From NCBI GenBank assembly GCA_015654715.1, contig JAATGK010000217.1:1-11996 (forward strand): a DNA stretch of 11,996 nt, read 5' to 3'. The notes under the pieces are model-generated. The model was not told where the DNA came from, did no database searches, and saw only the letters and a list, made by a program, of their open reading frames with translations. Positions 1 through 6,753 of the stretch are shown here, in pieces. The first letter of the stretch is position 1. Each line of letters starts with the position of its first letter. Made by a program: the position numbers and the translations under genes. The stretch is from Alphaproteobacteria bacterium (GTDB lineage Bacteria > Pseudomonadota > Alphaproteobacteria > Micropepsales > Micropepsaceae).

Positions 1-510
1 AACACGCCGGTCAACGGTGGTCACGGCAGCATCTATGGTGCGGAATTCTCGGGACAGTACGTGCTCGACATCGGGTTGGGCGTCGCGGCCAACTACACCT
101 ATACCCAGTCTCAGTCGGCCCTGACCAACTCGTTCAGCAACCATCTGCCGATCCCAGATGTGGCGGCTCACGCGGCCACCGCCACGGTCTTCTACGAAAA
201 CTATGGACTCGATGCGCGTCTGTCGTACTCGTGGCGTAGCAGCACTTTGAACGGCACCATCAATGGGCCGTCGTTCGGGGTCTTGAACACGTTCACCGGC
301 AATCAGACCACCTACGGCGTCTACACGGCGGCGATTGGCCAGCTTGATGCTCAGGTACGGTACAACTTCACCGATTACCTCAGCGCTTATGTCGGCGCCC
401 AGAACCTGACCAACGAGGCCAGCCATATGTATCTGCAGTACAAAGATCAGCCGTTCGTCTATGACAACTCGGGCGTGCGGTACTTCTTTGGCTTGAGCGC
501 CAAAATCTAG
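1..510 (+). CDS. TonB-dependent receptor, C-terminal fragment (5' end outside window)
   Basis: The reading frame is open from base 1 to the stop at 508-510 (169 residues visible). The segment shows the amphipathic beta-strand pattern of an outer-membrane barrel: GAEFSGQY near the start, then LGVAANYTYTQS, DARLSYSWRS, LDAQVRYNFTDYLSAYVGAQNLTNE, and a terminal strand ending VRYFFGLSAKI. The 'Y-x-G-x-Q-N-L-T-N-E' stretch followed by a last strand with 'FFGL' is typical of the C-terminus of TonB-dependent receptors. These proteins import siderophores, cobalamin or oligosaccharides across the outer membrane using ExbBD-TonB energy. The substrate cannot be read from this fragment. Its position beside GH26 and GH130 genes suggests uptake of manno-oligosaccharides, which is inference. 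The plug and TonB box lie outside the window. It is followed by an intrinsic terminator, so it probably ends its own transcript. Confidence 0.88.
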   Translation, partial: NTPVNGGHGSIYGAEFSGQYVLDIGLGVAANYTYTQSQSALTNSFSNHLPIPDVAAHAATATVFYENYGLDARLSYSWRSSTLNGTINGPSFGVLNTFTGNQTTYGVYTAAIGQLDAQVRYNFTDYLSAYVGAQNLTNEASHMYLQYKDQPFVYDNSGVRYFFGLSAKI

Positions 511-557
511 TTTTCTGCTGGGGGGCAAGTACTAATTCCTTCTCAGAGTGCCTTCTT

Positions 558-592
558 GGGCGGTCGTCGTAAGGCGGCCGCCCTTTTCTTTT
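558..592 (+). terminator. Intrinsic terminator after the TonB-dependent receptor
   Basis: GGGCGG (558-563) pairs with CCGCCC (578-583) and is followed directly by TTTTCTTTT (584-592). The loop is 14 bases and can fold further around the GGCGGCCGCC palindrome. It lies 48 bases after the receptor stop codon. A GC stem plus T-tract is the standard form of a rho-independent terminator. It also argues against the long in-frame 5' extension of the next gene, which would start at 548 inside this structure. Confidence 0.6.
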
Positions 593-628
593 GCCACTCG
601 CCGCCGCACCATGGCCGCTGGAGGCGGC

Positions 629-1078
629 ATGACGATCCGTGAGCACGCGATTCTGTTTGGGGGGCTGGTGACGCGCTGGCCGCGCTTCACGGCGATCGTG
701 ATTGGCGGGCTCGCCGTATTTTATTTTGTCTATTACGCCGCCGTGGAGGACTTATCTGTCTTCAACAGCCTTCTTGCTGGTATCGGCATGGCGCTGATGT
801 GCATCGTTCTCAAGACGACGTACTTGTTCGTGTTCTATCGCTTTTTCCAACGCGATGAATTCACGGGCTCGTTCCTGATTCTGTCGTTCATGGCGGCACT
901 GCCGCTGGTCGCCGCCATGGCGGTCGCAATGCTGCTGGCGCAGCGTTCGTTTGAGGGCCCGCCGCCGGGCGTCATCCCCTACCTGCTCGGCGGCGCCGGT
1001 TTGTTTTTCGGTTTGGCGTTCGGTGGCGCCGCCCGCGTCTTCTATTGGATCGGGGGCGGCGGCTTGAAGCGGCGCTGA
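629..1078 (+). CDS. Small four-helix membrane protein of unknown function
   Basis: The protein has 149 residues from ATG 629, with GGAGG at 620-624 upstream; spacing of 4 bases is short. An alternative ATG at 611 would give 155 residues. I do not recognise the family. Four hydrophobic segments are visible, at about residues 20-40 (AIVIGGLAVFYFVYYAAV), 46-72 (SLLAGIGMALMCIVL and aromatic residues), 82-104 (FLILSFMAALPLVAAMAVAMLLA) and 116-142 (Gly-rich, ending ARVFYWI). A basic tail GGGGLKRR follows. A charged stretch (RFFQRDEFTG) separates helices 2 and 3, and the PPPG turn precedes helix 4. There is no signal peptide, so it is probably a polytopic inner-membrane protein. It is convergent with the GH130 gene: the two stop codons are separated by one base and share a hairpin. 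Nothing in the sequence gives a function. Confidence 0.65.
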   Translation: MTIREHAILFGGLVTRWPRFTAIVIGGLAVFYFVYYAAVEDLSVFNSLLAGIGMALMCIVLKTTYLFVFYRFFQRDEFTGSFLILSFMAALPLVAAMAVAMLLAQRSFEGPPPGVIPYLLGGAGLFFGLAFGGAARVFYWIGGGGLKRR

Positions 1079-1092
1079 CTTATTTCAGCGCC
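1071..1092. terminator. Hairpin shared by two convergent stop codons (candidate bidirectional terminator)
   Basis: GGCGCTGA (1071-1078) is the perfect complement of TCAGCGCC (1085-1092), with a six-base loop CTTATT. The 5' arm ends in the TGA stop of the membrane-protein gene, and the TAA stop of the GH130 gene (1082-1080) lies in the loop. No clear T-tract follows on either strand, so it is a weaker terminator candidate than a textbook one. The symmetry and exact placement between convergent genes favour a shared transcript end. Confidence 0.45.
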
Positions 1093-2258
1093 AAGTTCTT
1101 CGCGATCAATTCGCTGCGCTGCTTGACGCACCCTGCCGAGGTCAACGGATCGGACGGCGTGTTGGTCACATAGTCCACCAACCGTTCCACCGTCGAGGTG
1201 GCGACATGCATGCGCGTGTCCGACGAGGCGTAATAGATGAACACCTCGCCCTTCGCATTGGCGATCCAGCCGTTCGAGAAAGTCACATTCGATACGTCGC
1301 CGATCCGCTCGCCGCCTTCGGGGGCGATGAAATAACCGCTCGGCGAATGGGTCAGGCGCCAGGGTTCCTCCAGCGCCGTCATGAACATATAGAGCACATA
1401 GCGCAGGCCCGCCGCGGTGTTGCGCACGCCGTGGGCGAGGTTGAGCCAGCCTTGTGGCGTCTTGATCGGCGCCGGGCCTTGGCCGTTCTTCACCTCTTTG
1501 ATGGTGTGATAGACCTTCTTGTCGATGACAATTTCGCTCTCGATCATCGCCGGGTTCATCGAATCCGACAATCCCCAGCCGATGCCGCCGCCCGAGCCGA
1601 CAGAAATAAAGCCGTCCTGCGGCCGCGTATAAAGCGCATATTTGCCGTTCACGAATTCGGGATGCAGCACCACATTGCGCTGCTGGCCGGAGTGGGTGAT
1701 GAGATCGGGCAACCGCTCCCACGTCACCATATCCTTGGTTCGCACGATGCCGCATTGGGCGATCGCCGCCGATCCGTCGTTCGGCTGTGACTCGTCTTTC
1801 CGTTCGGTGCAGAAAAGCCCGTAAATCCAGCCGTCTTCATGCGCGGTCAGGCGCATGTCGTAGACGTTGGTATCCGGCTCCGCGGTTTCGGGCAGCGCCA
1901 CCGGGTAATCCCAGAAGTGGAAATTGTCGATGCCGTTCGGGCTTTCGGCGACCGCGAAGAAGGACTTGCGGTCAGCCCCTTCGACCCGCACGACGAGCAG
2001 ATACTTGCCGTCTTTCAGGATGGCGCCGGAATTGAACGCGGCGTTGACGCCGAGCCGTTCCATCAAAAACGGGTTGGTCTTCGGGTTGAGGTCGTAGCGC
2101 CAGAACAGCGGCGTGTGTTCTGCCGTCAGGATCGGATCGACCCAACGCCGGTAGACGCCGTTGTGGGTCTCTGCCGGGCGGTTGGGACGCGCGATCAGCG
2201 CAGCGTGTGCCTTCGACAGTTCTTCGAGACGGGCAGAAAATTCGCGGGCTTCAAACAT
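1080..2258 (-). CDS. GH130 glycoside phosphorylase, probably 4-O-beta-D-mannosyl-D-glucose phosphorylase (GH130_1)
   Basis: The enzyme splits a beta-1,4-mannosyl disaccharide or oligosaccharide with phosphate, releasing alpha-mannose 1-phosphate. The visible block NPFLMERLGVNAAFNSGAI, followed by VVRVEGADRKSFFAVAESPNGI, DTNVYDMRLT and GWIYGLFCTERKD, matches GH130 subfamily 1 (mannosylglucose phosphorylase, EC 2.4.1.281) better than the mannooligosaccharide phosphorylases of subfamily 2. The Asp of VYDMR (residue 134 from the chosen start) is the likely proton donor. The protein has 392 residues, a normal length, and no signal peptide, so it is cytoplasmic. I chose ATG 2258 over ATG 2291 for three reasons: an AGGA lies about 10 bases upstream, the family N-terminus fits (MFEAREFSARLEELSKAHAALIARPNRP), and the longer start would overlap the GH26 gene with no ribosome site. 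It lies 11 bases after GH26, and together they form a mannan-degradation pair. Exact substrate (Man-Glc or mannobiose) is not proven. Confidence 0.9.
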   Translation of the reverse strand: MFEAREFSARLEELSKAHAALIARPNRPAETHNGVYRRWVDPILTAEHTPLFWRYDLNPKTNPFLMERLGVNAAFNSGAILKDGKYLLVVRVEGADRKSFFAVAESPNGIDNFHFWDYPVALPETAEPDTNVYDMRLTAHEDGWIYGLFCTERKDESQPNDGSAAIAQCGIVRTKDMVTWERLPDLITHSGQQRNVVLHPEFVNGKYALYTRPQDGFISVGSGGGIGWGLSDSMNPAMIESEIVIDKKVYHTIKEVKNGQGPAPIKTPQGWLNLAHGVRNTAAGLRYVLYMFMTALEEPWRLTHSPSGYFIAPEGGERIGDVSNVTFSNGWIANAKGEVFIYYASSDTRMHVATSTVERLVDYVTNTPSDPLTSAGCVKQRSELIAKNLALK

Positions 2259-2272
2259 CAAAGTGATTCCTA
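2259..2272 (-). promoter_or_regulatory. Ribosome binding site of GH130 overlapping the GH26 stop codon
   Basis: On the minus strand the junction reads TAGGAATCACTTTGATG. The TAG stop of GH26 (2272-2270) forms part of the AGGA Shine-Dalgarno of GH130, and ATG follows at 2258-2256. This arrangement decides the GH130 start and suggests translational coupling, so phosphorylase synthesis should follow mannanase synthesis. Confidence 0.6.
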
Positions 2273-3388
2273 GCGCAGTTTTGCGGGGCATACCGGGTTT
2301 GCGTTATGCAGGGGATGGGGATTGGTGACGTGTTTGGCGATGGTCGTCTTTAGCGCCGGTGGCATTTCATCGAGCGTCAGGATACGCGGCAATTTCATGA
2401 AGTCGCTGACCTGCTCGGGCTTGTTACACCACGGGCAATCGCCGTTCCAAGTCCAATTGACGTTGAGATGATCGCCCCACAAGAGCACCCAGGCGGGGTT
2501 GATCTCGTCCAGCACATTGGCGCCGGGCGCCTGTCCGGTTTCGGTGACCGCAAACGGCGCCGCGCCGCCGAGCTTGGTCAGGTTCGCCTTGGCGGCGGTG
2601 AACTTCGGGGTATCGGCGTCGTTCTCGTACATATCGGTGCCGACGACGTCGGGCTTGTGGCGTTTGGGGAAGTACTTTGCGGCATCGGCGCCGTCGCGAT
2701 CGACCGACCATATCCAGATCAAATTGTCGAGTTTTTCGCGCACCACCAGTTCGTCATAAAGCGCGTCCCACAGATCACCATACGCGTCCTGTTTGCCCCA
2801 CCAGAACCAGCCGCCATTCATTTCGTGATAGGGACGGAAGAGCACCACCACGCCCGCGGCGCGCAATTTGTGCAGCGTCTTGGCCATCGCCTGCACATCG
2901 GCGAGCCACAGCTCGTGTTCCTTGGTGCCCGGCGTCAACACAGCCTTCAGTGTTTCCGGCGTCATCGCCTTCTTGGCGCATTCGTAGTATTCGCCGCGCT
3001 GGCAAATCTCGACGGGATTGCGTTGATGCCAATCCATGGTGACGAGCCCGCCCGCGGCGGTTTGCGTCAGGGCGCGATCGATCAGGTAAGACGGGTAGGG
3101 TGGATAGGCGATGGCGTTCATCAGCTCGAGGCCGAGCAGGGCTGCGTGTTTGCCGGTCTGTTCGGTGAGGCGGTCGGCCGAGGTGCAGTCGATGTAGACC
3201 TCGTATTCGTTAACCTGAACGCCGGCGAGGGTTTTCTTCTGGGGGGGCAACTCAGCGATGTACGACAGGATCGCCGTTTTTTTGCCTAGGATTTCGGCTG
3301 CCATTTTGCCGGGAGCCGCTTGCGTTGCCGAGACGGCAAGTGCACTTAATCCGGCCGCGAGCAGCCAGTTGCAGAGTTGGGTGCGCAC
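2270..3388 (-). CDS. Exported GH26 beta-mannanase
   Basis: This is a glycoside hydrolase of family 26 (clan GH-A), expected to cleave beta-1,4-mannan as an endo-mannanase or mannobiohydrolase. The acid/base motif FRPYHEMNGGWFWWG has its catalytic Glu at residue 189, and the nucleophile is in AVTETGQ, Glu 283. WIWSVDRD, DVVGTDMYEND and VNWTWNGD are further GH26-like blocks. The chosen start is GTG 3388, with GGGAGGA four bases upstream. It gives 372 residues and a clean signal peptide (MRTQLCNWLLAAGLSALAVSATQA, cleavage before APGK). An upstream in-frame start at 3457 would put an unrelated 23-residue tail before the signal peptide and sit on the promoter. No carbohydrate-binding module or lipobox was seen. 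The protein is periplasmic or secreted. It is first gene of a two-gene unit with GH130 and is divergent from the aldo/keto reductase. Confidence 0.92.
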   Translation of the reverse strand: MRTQLCNWLLAAGLSALAVSATQAAPGKMAAEILGKKTAILSYIAELPPQKKTLAGVQVNEYEVYIDCTSADRLTEQTGKHAALLGLELMNAIAYPPYPSYLIDRALTQTAAGGLVTMDWHQRNPVEICQRGEYYECAKKAMTPETLKAVLTPGTKEHELWLADVQAMAKTLHKLRAAGVVVLFRPYHEMNGGWFWWGKQDAYGDLWDALYDELVVREKLDNLIWIWSVDRDGADAAKYFPKRHKPDVVGTDMYENDADTPKFTAAKANLTKLGGAAPFAVTETGQAPGANVLDEINPAWVLLWGDHLNVNWTWNGDCPWCNKPEQVSDFMKLPRILTLDEMPPALKTTIAKHVTNPHPLHNANPVCPAKLR

Positions 3389-3428
3389 GGTTCCTCCCGC
3401 TATGGTCCGTTGCTTTGAAACGGCGCGG

Positions 3429-3457
3429 ATACTAGCTATACCGCCTTGGCGTGACAA
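3429..3457 (-). promoter_or_regulatory. Predicted promoter of the GH26-GH130 unit
   Basis: Read on the minus strand, TTGTCA (3457-3452) and TAGTAT (3434-3429) are separated by exactly 17 bases. They match the sigma-70 consensus at four and four of six positions. The pair lies 41-69 bases upstream of the GH26 start. The -35 element is overlapped by a LacI-like box, which fits repression by occlusion. It is not experimentally shown. Confidence 0.5.
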
Positions 3458-3476
3458 CGCTTTCTACAGCGCTTAC
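3453..3476. promoter_or_regulatory. Two abutting LacI-type operator-like boxes
   Basis: On the minus strand, GTAAGCGCTGTA (3476-3465) is followed immediately by GAAAGCGTTGTC (3464-3453). Each is an imperfect palindrome around a central CG, as in operators of LacI-family sugar repressors. The second box matches a box at 11838-11849 in 11 of 12 positions, and the first matches it in 10 of 12. The site is in the 127-base divergent gap between the GH26 and aldo/keto reductase genes and covers the GH26 -35 element. One repressor could therefore control both directions. No repressor gene lies in the window. Confidence 0.5.
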
Positions 3477-3515
3477 CTCTTGAATCTGACGAGAAAACAA
3501 CGAGTGGAGCAGGCA

Positions 3516-4385
3516 ATGTTGGGTCTTTCCGAGCGCGGCAAAAAACGGCTGGCGTATGGCTTCTGGCGCTTCACCGAAGCGCAAGTCGACGAGGCCATCG
3601 CCATGATCGCTCTGGTGCGCGAGAACGGCATCGACCATCTCGATACGGCTGATGTCTATGGCGGCGCCAGCGGCTTCGGCGGGGCGGAAAAGTTGCTCGG
3701 GGCGGTGCGGGCGAAAGCGCCGCGGCTGCTCGACGGCACGCTGATCGCGACCAAGGCCGGATGTGAGCCGGGCAGCCCGTACAACTCGTCGCCAGCCTAT
3801 CTCAAGGCGGCCTGCGAGGCGTCACTGAAGCGCCTCAATATGCAGCGCATCGATCTGTTCTACATCCATCGCCCCGATTTGCTCGCTCATCCGGCCGATG
3901 TCGCCGGTGCGCTCGATGATCTGGTGACGGCCGGCAAGATCGCTTCGGTCGGTGTCTCGAATTATACCGTGGCGGAGGTCGAAGCGCTGACGCGCTATTT
4001 GAAAGCCCCAATCCGCGCGCATCAGGTAGAGTTTTCCGCCGGCTGCGTGGCGCCGTTGTTCGATGGCACGCTCGACCAGGCGATGAAGAAGAATCTCGCG
4101 GTGGTGGCGTGGTCGCCGCTGGCGCGTGGCGGTCTCGGCGAGGGTGGTCCGGCCGAACTTGCCAAAGTACGCGAAACACTCGCCACCTTGGCCGCGAAAT
4201 ACGGCGTTTCGGTCAATGCGATCGCCATTGCATTTTTGTCCGAGCATCCGGCTGGCGTGACGCCGATCCTCGGCACCACTAATGCGGCCCGCGCCCGCGA
4301 ATGTCTCGACGGCCTGAAGCTCACGCTCAGCCGCCGCGACTGGTACGACATCGTCGAAGCCGCTCGCGGGACGCCGATGCCGTGA
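3516..4385 (+). CDS. Aldo/keto reductase, YdhF-like
   Basis: This is an NADPH-dependent aldo/keto reductase of the (beta/alpha)8 type, 289 residues. The catalytic tetrad is visible: Asp43 and Tyr48 in HLDTADVYGG, Lys80 in LIATKAG, and His118 in FYIHRPD. The later blocks GKIASVGVSNY, HQVEFSAGCVAPLFDGTLDQ and VVAWSPLARGG resemble the E. coli YdhF group of reductases. Start ATG 3516 was chosen because GGAG lies 7 bases upstream and homology begins just after it. The longer open frame back to 3258 runs antisense through the GH26 signal peptide and promoter. There is no signal peptide, so it is cytoplasmic. It is divergent from GH26 and shares a gap with LacI-like boxes, so it may be induced with mannan use. 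The substrate, perhaps a sugar aldehyde, is unknown. Confidence 0.88.
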   Translation: MLGLSERGKKRLAYGFWRFTEAQVDEAIAMIALVRENGIDHLDTADVYGGASGFGGAEKLLGAVRAKAPRLLDGTLIATKAGCEPGSPYNSSPAYLKAACEASLKRLNMQRIDLFYIHRPDLLAHPADVAGALDDLVTAGKIASVGVSNYTVAEVEALTRYLKAPIRAHQVEFSAGCVAPLFDGTLDQAMKKNLAVVAWSPLARGGLGEGGPAELAKVRETLATLAAKYGVSVNAIAIAFLSEHPAGVTPILGTTNAARARECLDGLKLTLSRRDWYDIVEAARGTPMP

Positions 4386-4399
4386 CGGGCTTCCGCCCG
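4386..4399. terminator. Small hairpin between convergent reductase and alcohol dehydrogenase genes
   Basis: CGGGC (4386-4390) pairs perfectly with GCCCG (4395-4399) around the tetraloop TTCC. On the minus strand the loop reads GGAA, a stable GNRA type. It fills the 16-base gap between the two convergent stop codons (4385 and 4402). There is no T-tract, so termination is only a possibility. Confidence 0.3.
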
Positions 4400-4401
4400 A
4401 C

Positions 4402-5550
4402 CTACATCGCTTCGCGATAAAGCCGCAGCACGTCGGCCGCGGTGACCGTCACCGGATTGCCGCCGGCGCAAGGATCTTGCAGCGCCTTGGGCACGAAGTC
4501 GGCAAGGTCAGCTTCGGTCACGCCGAGTTCGGCGAAGCCCTTCGGGATTCCGACCTCGGTCGACAGCGCGCGGATGGCTTCGATCGCGGCGTGGCTGGCC
4601 TGTTCCTCATTCAAATTGGCGATATCGGCACCCATGGCTTCGGCGATGCGGGCGAAGCGTGTCACCGCATGCGGACGGTTATAGGCCTCCACCACCGGCA
4701 ACAGGATCGCATTGCAGACGCCGTGCGGCAGGTCTTTCACCGCGCCTGGCTGATGCGCCATGGCATGCACCAGGCCAAGCCCGGCGCTGTTGAAAGCAAG
4801 TCCGGCGATGAATTCGCCATAAGCCATCTGTTCGCGCGCCTGGATGTCATGACCGTTCTTGACCGCCAGCGGCAGATATTTGGTGATGATGCGGATGGCT
4901 TCCAGCGCCGCGTGGTCGGTCAAAGGATGAGCGCCCACCGACACGTAGGCTTCCACCGCGTGGGTCAGCGCATCCATGCCCGTCGCCGCGGTGGTGCCGC
5001 GCGGCACGCTCACCATCATCTCGGGATCGTTCACCGAGATGTCGGGAATGATGTTGGCATCAATGATCACCATCTTCACCTGCGCCACGGTATCGGTGAT
5101 GACGGCGTTGGAAGTGACTTCGGCCGCCGTTCCCGCCGTCGTGTTGATGGCGATCAGGAATGCACCGGCCTTGCCGACTTTGCCGACGCCGCTGTAAAGG
5201 TTAATCGGCGCCGGATTGGCCGACAGGATGCGCACCGACTTGGCGGTGTCGATCGGGCTGCCGCCGCCGACGCCGATAATGCAGTCGCAATCGCCCGCCT
5301 TGAACGCTGCATACGCTGCACTTACGACCGTGACCGTCGGATTGGGGATCACGCCGTCGAACACGGCCGCAACAATGCCGGCCTTCCGCAATCCGTCGAT
5401 CAGCGGCTGCACCACGCCCGCCTTCACCAATACGGCGTCGGTCACGATCAGCGGCCGCTTGAGATCACGGCTGACGAGTTCGCCCGGCACCTCGGCGAGA
5501 CACCCGGCCCCGCTGATGTTGATCTTGGGAAAGCAGAGACGGAAGCTCAT
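4402..5550 (-). CDS. Iron-containing (type III) alcohol dehydrogenase
   Basis: This is a NAD(P)-dependent, metal-dependent alcohol dehydrogenase/aldehyde reductase of the FucO/AdhB type, cytoplasmic. It has 382 residues from ATG 5550, the same length as E. coli FucO. The nucleotide-binding motif GGGSPIDTAK is at residues 95-104 and TTAGTAAEVT is near 138-146. The four metal ligands are in place by alignment with FucO: Asp193 and His197 (GMDALTHAVE), His262 (LVHAMAH) and His276 (LPHGVCN). ATG 5550 has AGGA seven bases upstream and fits the family N-terminus. In-frame starts at 5610 and 5586 would add an unrelated tail. It is the last gene of the long minus-strand series, 147 bases behind the Cys-repeat protein; that gap holds a large inverted repeat. 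The substrate is not readable: it could be a short-chain alcohol, lactaldehyde or similar. Confidence 0.92.
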   Translation of the reverse strand: MSFRLCFPKINISGAGCLAEVPGELVSRDLKRPLIVTDAVLVKAGVVQPLIDGLRKAGIVAAVFDGVIPNPTVTVVSAAYAAFKAGDCDCIIGVGGGSPIDTAKSVRILSANPAPINLYSGVGKVGKAGAFLIAINTTAGTAAEVTSNAVITDTVAQVKMVIIDANIIPDISVNDPEMMVSVPRGTTAATGMDALTHAVEAYVSVGAHPLTDHAALEAIRIITKYLPLAVKNGHDIQAREQMAYGEFIAGLAFNSAGLGLVHAMAHQPGAVKDLPHGVCNAILLPVVEAYNRPHAVTRFARIAEAMGADIANLNEEQASHAAIEAIRALSTEVGIPKGFAELGVTEADLADFVPKALQDPCAGGNPVTVTAADVLRLYREAM

Positions 5551-5624
5551 GGCGGCATCCTTGGCTGAGAATTCAGTGCCCTTCATACCGTTCTGTCGTG
5601 GCCAAACCACACGGACGGCTTGCC

Positions 5625-5667
5625 GCAGGCGATGAGCGATTCACCAAGGCAATCGCTCATCTCCTGC
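5625..5667. repeat. Large intergenic inverted repeat (17+17 bases, one mismatch)
   Basis: GCAGG (5625-5629), a one-base mismatch and GATGAGCGATT (5631-5641) form the left arm. AATCGCTCATC (5651-5661), a mismatch and CCTGC (5663-5667) form the right arm. The loop is nine bases (CACCAAGGC). Sixteen of seventeen positions pair, so the transcript must form a strong hairpin. It lies between the stop of the Cys-repeat gene (5698) and the alcohol dehydrogenase start (5550). There is no T-tract on either strand. Candidate roles are a transcript end or processing site, a repressor target, or a REP-like palindromic unit. Confidence 0.7.
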
Positions 5668-5697
5668 CCGGCGCCGGCAGCAATGCGCGCGATGTGG

Positions 5698-6654
5698 TCA
5701 GTGGATTTGCGTCAGGGTACAGATGATGTGCGCCTTAATTCCCGCGGTCGCGCAATCCATTACCTCGAATGGCGCGGCGGCATCCTCCAGTGGAATGAAC
5801 GCCACCAAGCCGTTGGGCTGCTCCGGGCATTTGAATTCGACGACATGGCGCTTGGATGAATTCTGCCGCCCGATGGACCGCGCATTCTCCACCGTGCAGG
5901 CGACTTTGTGCTGTACCAGCGCTTGTTTGAAGGTCTCCATCGTCACCAGCGGGGCGCCGTTGCTAGACAGGCGACAGGGAACGCCGCTGCGATAGGAGTC
6001 GGGGCAACTCAGCGCCGATACTGCCTGTGTCGTGCCGGGCAGCGGGCTCGCGATCACGTAGCCGGAGCCGCCGGTGCAGGCAATTTCGTTGAGTTCCGTG
6101 TTGGCCTTGGTGTCGCGACCGATCAGCTTGAGGCCCGTCACTTGGCAGTGCTGCCCCAAACGCTCGAGCACATTGGCCGCCGCCTTTTTCACGTCGGCAT
6201 TGGCGGCCAGCGAACAGGCGGGCTGGGGATCGCGTCCGGCGGCGACGTCGGCGGCGTGCGTCACATCGGCGTTAAAGCAGGTGAAGCCATAACTCTTTTC
6301 GGGCGCTTGTTCGACCAGGAAATAGCCGAGTCCGTTCGAGCACGCGGTTTCGAAGGTGCGCACATGCACCGATTTGCCGTTGACCGTGGCGGTGCCCTCG
6401 TTGAGCAGGCCCGCGTCGGCGACGTCGCAGGTGAGATTGATCGATTTCACGAGCGCTGCTGCGTCGTGCAGGATCTGTTCGTGCGACGGGGCAGCCTTGA
6501 CGCGCTTTTGGGTTTTCGATTCCGGGCGCTCCTGGTCGGTGATGTTGTGGTCCTGCACCGACGGTTGCGTCGGAGGGGGTGTCCCGAGGAATTGAGCTGC
6601 CGCACCGGTGGCGGAAAGGACGACTATGGCCGCGATGGCCCCAAACATTCTCAT
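5698..6654 (-). CDS. Secreted protein with three Cys-rich tandem repeats, function unknown
   Basis: The protein has 318 residues from ATG 6654 (AGGGA eight bases upstream). ATG 6648 is an alternative, and the longer frame to 6738 lacks support. The signal peptide is MRMFGAIAAIVVLSATGAAA, cleaved before QF. A Pro/Gln-rich charged linker spans residues 21-55. Three repeats follow, each with four cysteines: 76/105/126/147, 170/193/217/227 and 253/276/301/312. Shared landmarks are 'xCxV' at the start, a 'xxCxxGxGYxxxxPL'-like centre (NGLGYFLVE, GSGYVIASPL, NGLVAFIPL) and a closing 'xCxL'. The spacing between the first two cysteines is 29, 23 and 23. Twelve evenly placed cysteines in an exported protein suggest four-Cys domains held by disulfides, which is inference. 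I do not recognise the family. It lies 99 bases behind the molybdopterin subunit and may be in the same transcript. Confidence 0.7.
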   Translation of the reverse strand: MRMFGAIAAIVVLSATGAAAQFLGTPPPTQPSVQDHNITDQERPESKTQKRVKAAPSHEQILHDAAALVKSINLTCDVADAGLLNEGTATVNGKSVHVRTFETACSNGLGYFLVEQAPEKSYGFTCFNADVTHAADVAAGRDPQPACSLAANADVKKAAANVLERLGQHCQVTGLKLIGRDTKANTELNEIACTGGSGYVIASPLPGTTQAVSALSCPDSYRSGVPCRLSSNGAPLVTMETFKQALVQHKVACTVENARSIGRQNSSKRHVVEFKCPEQPNGLVAFIPLEDAAAPFEVMDCATAGIKAHIICTLTQIH

Positions 6655-6753
6655 CGGTAAATCCCTTCTCAAAAGGCGCACCAATTTAACGTCTCCTGCG
6701 GCCGTGGTCAGCGGACTTGCATCCCCTGCGCCACCCAATGCGACAGCGAGGAG

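Noticed and set aside
548..628. N-terminal extension of the four-helix membrane protein
   Set aside because: It starts upstream of and runs through the intrinsic terminator of the receptor gene and has an Arg-rich composition unlike the rest of the protein.
2468..3289. 273-residue open frame antisense to GH26
   Set aside because: It lies wholly opposite a gene with clear GH26 catalytic motifs. Its Arg/Gly/His-rich composition is typical of the reverse frame of GC-rich coding DNA.
3258..3515. N-terminal extension of the aldo/keto reductase
   Set aside because: It would be antisense to the GH26 signal peptide and cross both operators. The family N-terminus begins at the ATG at 3516, which has its own ribosome site.
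4477..5568. 363-residue open frame antisense to the alcohol dehydrogenase
   Set aside because: Very rich in Arg, His and Asp with no recognisable motif, and opposite a complete Fe-ADH. It is a shadow frame.
5583..5660. 25-codon minus-strand frame through the inverted repeat, upstream of the alcohol dehydrogenase, as a leader peptide
   Set aside because: The start codon lies inside the hairpin arm, the AGGAG directly abuts the ATG, and no regulatory codon run or attenuator fold was seen.
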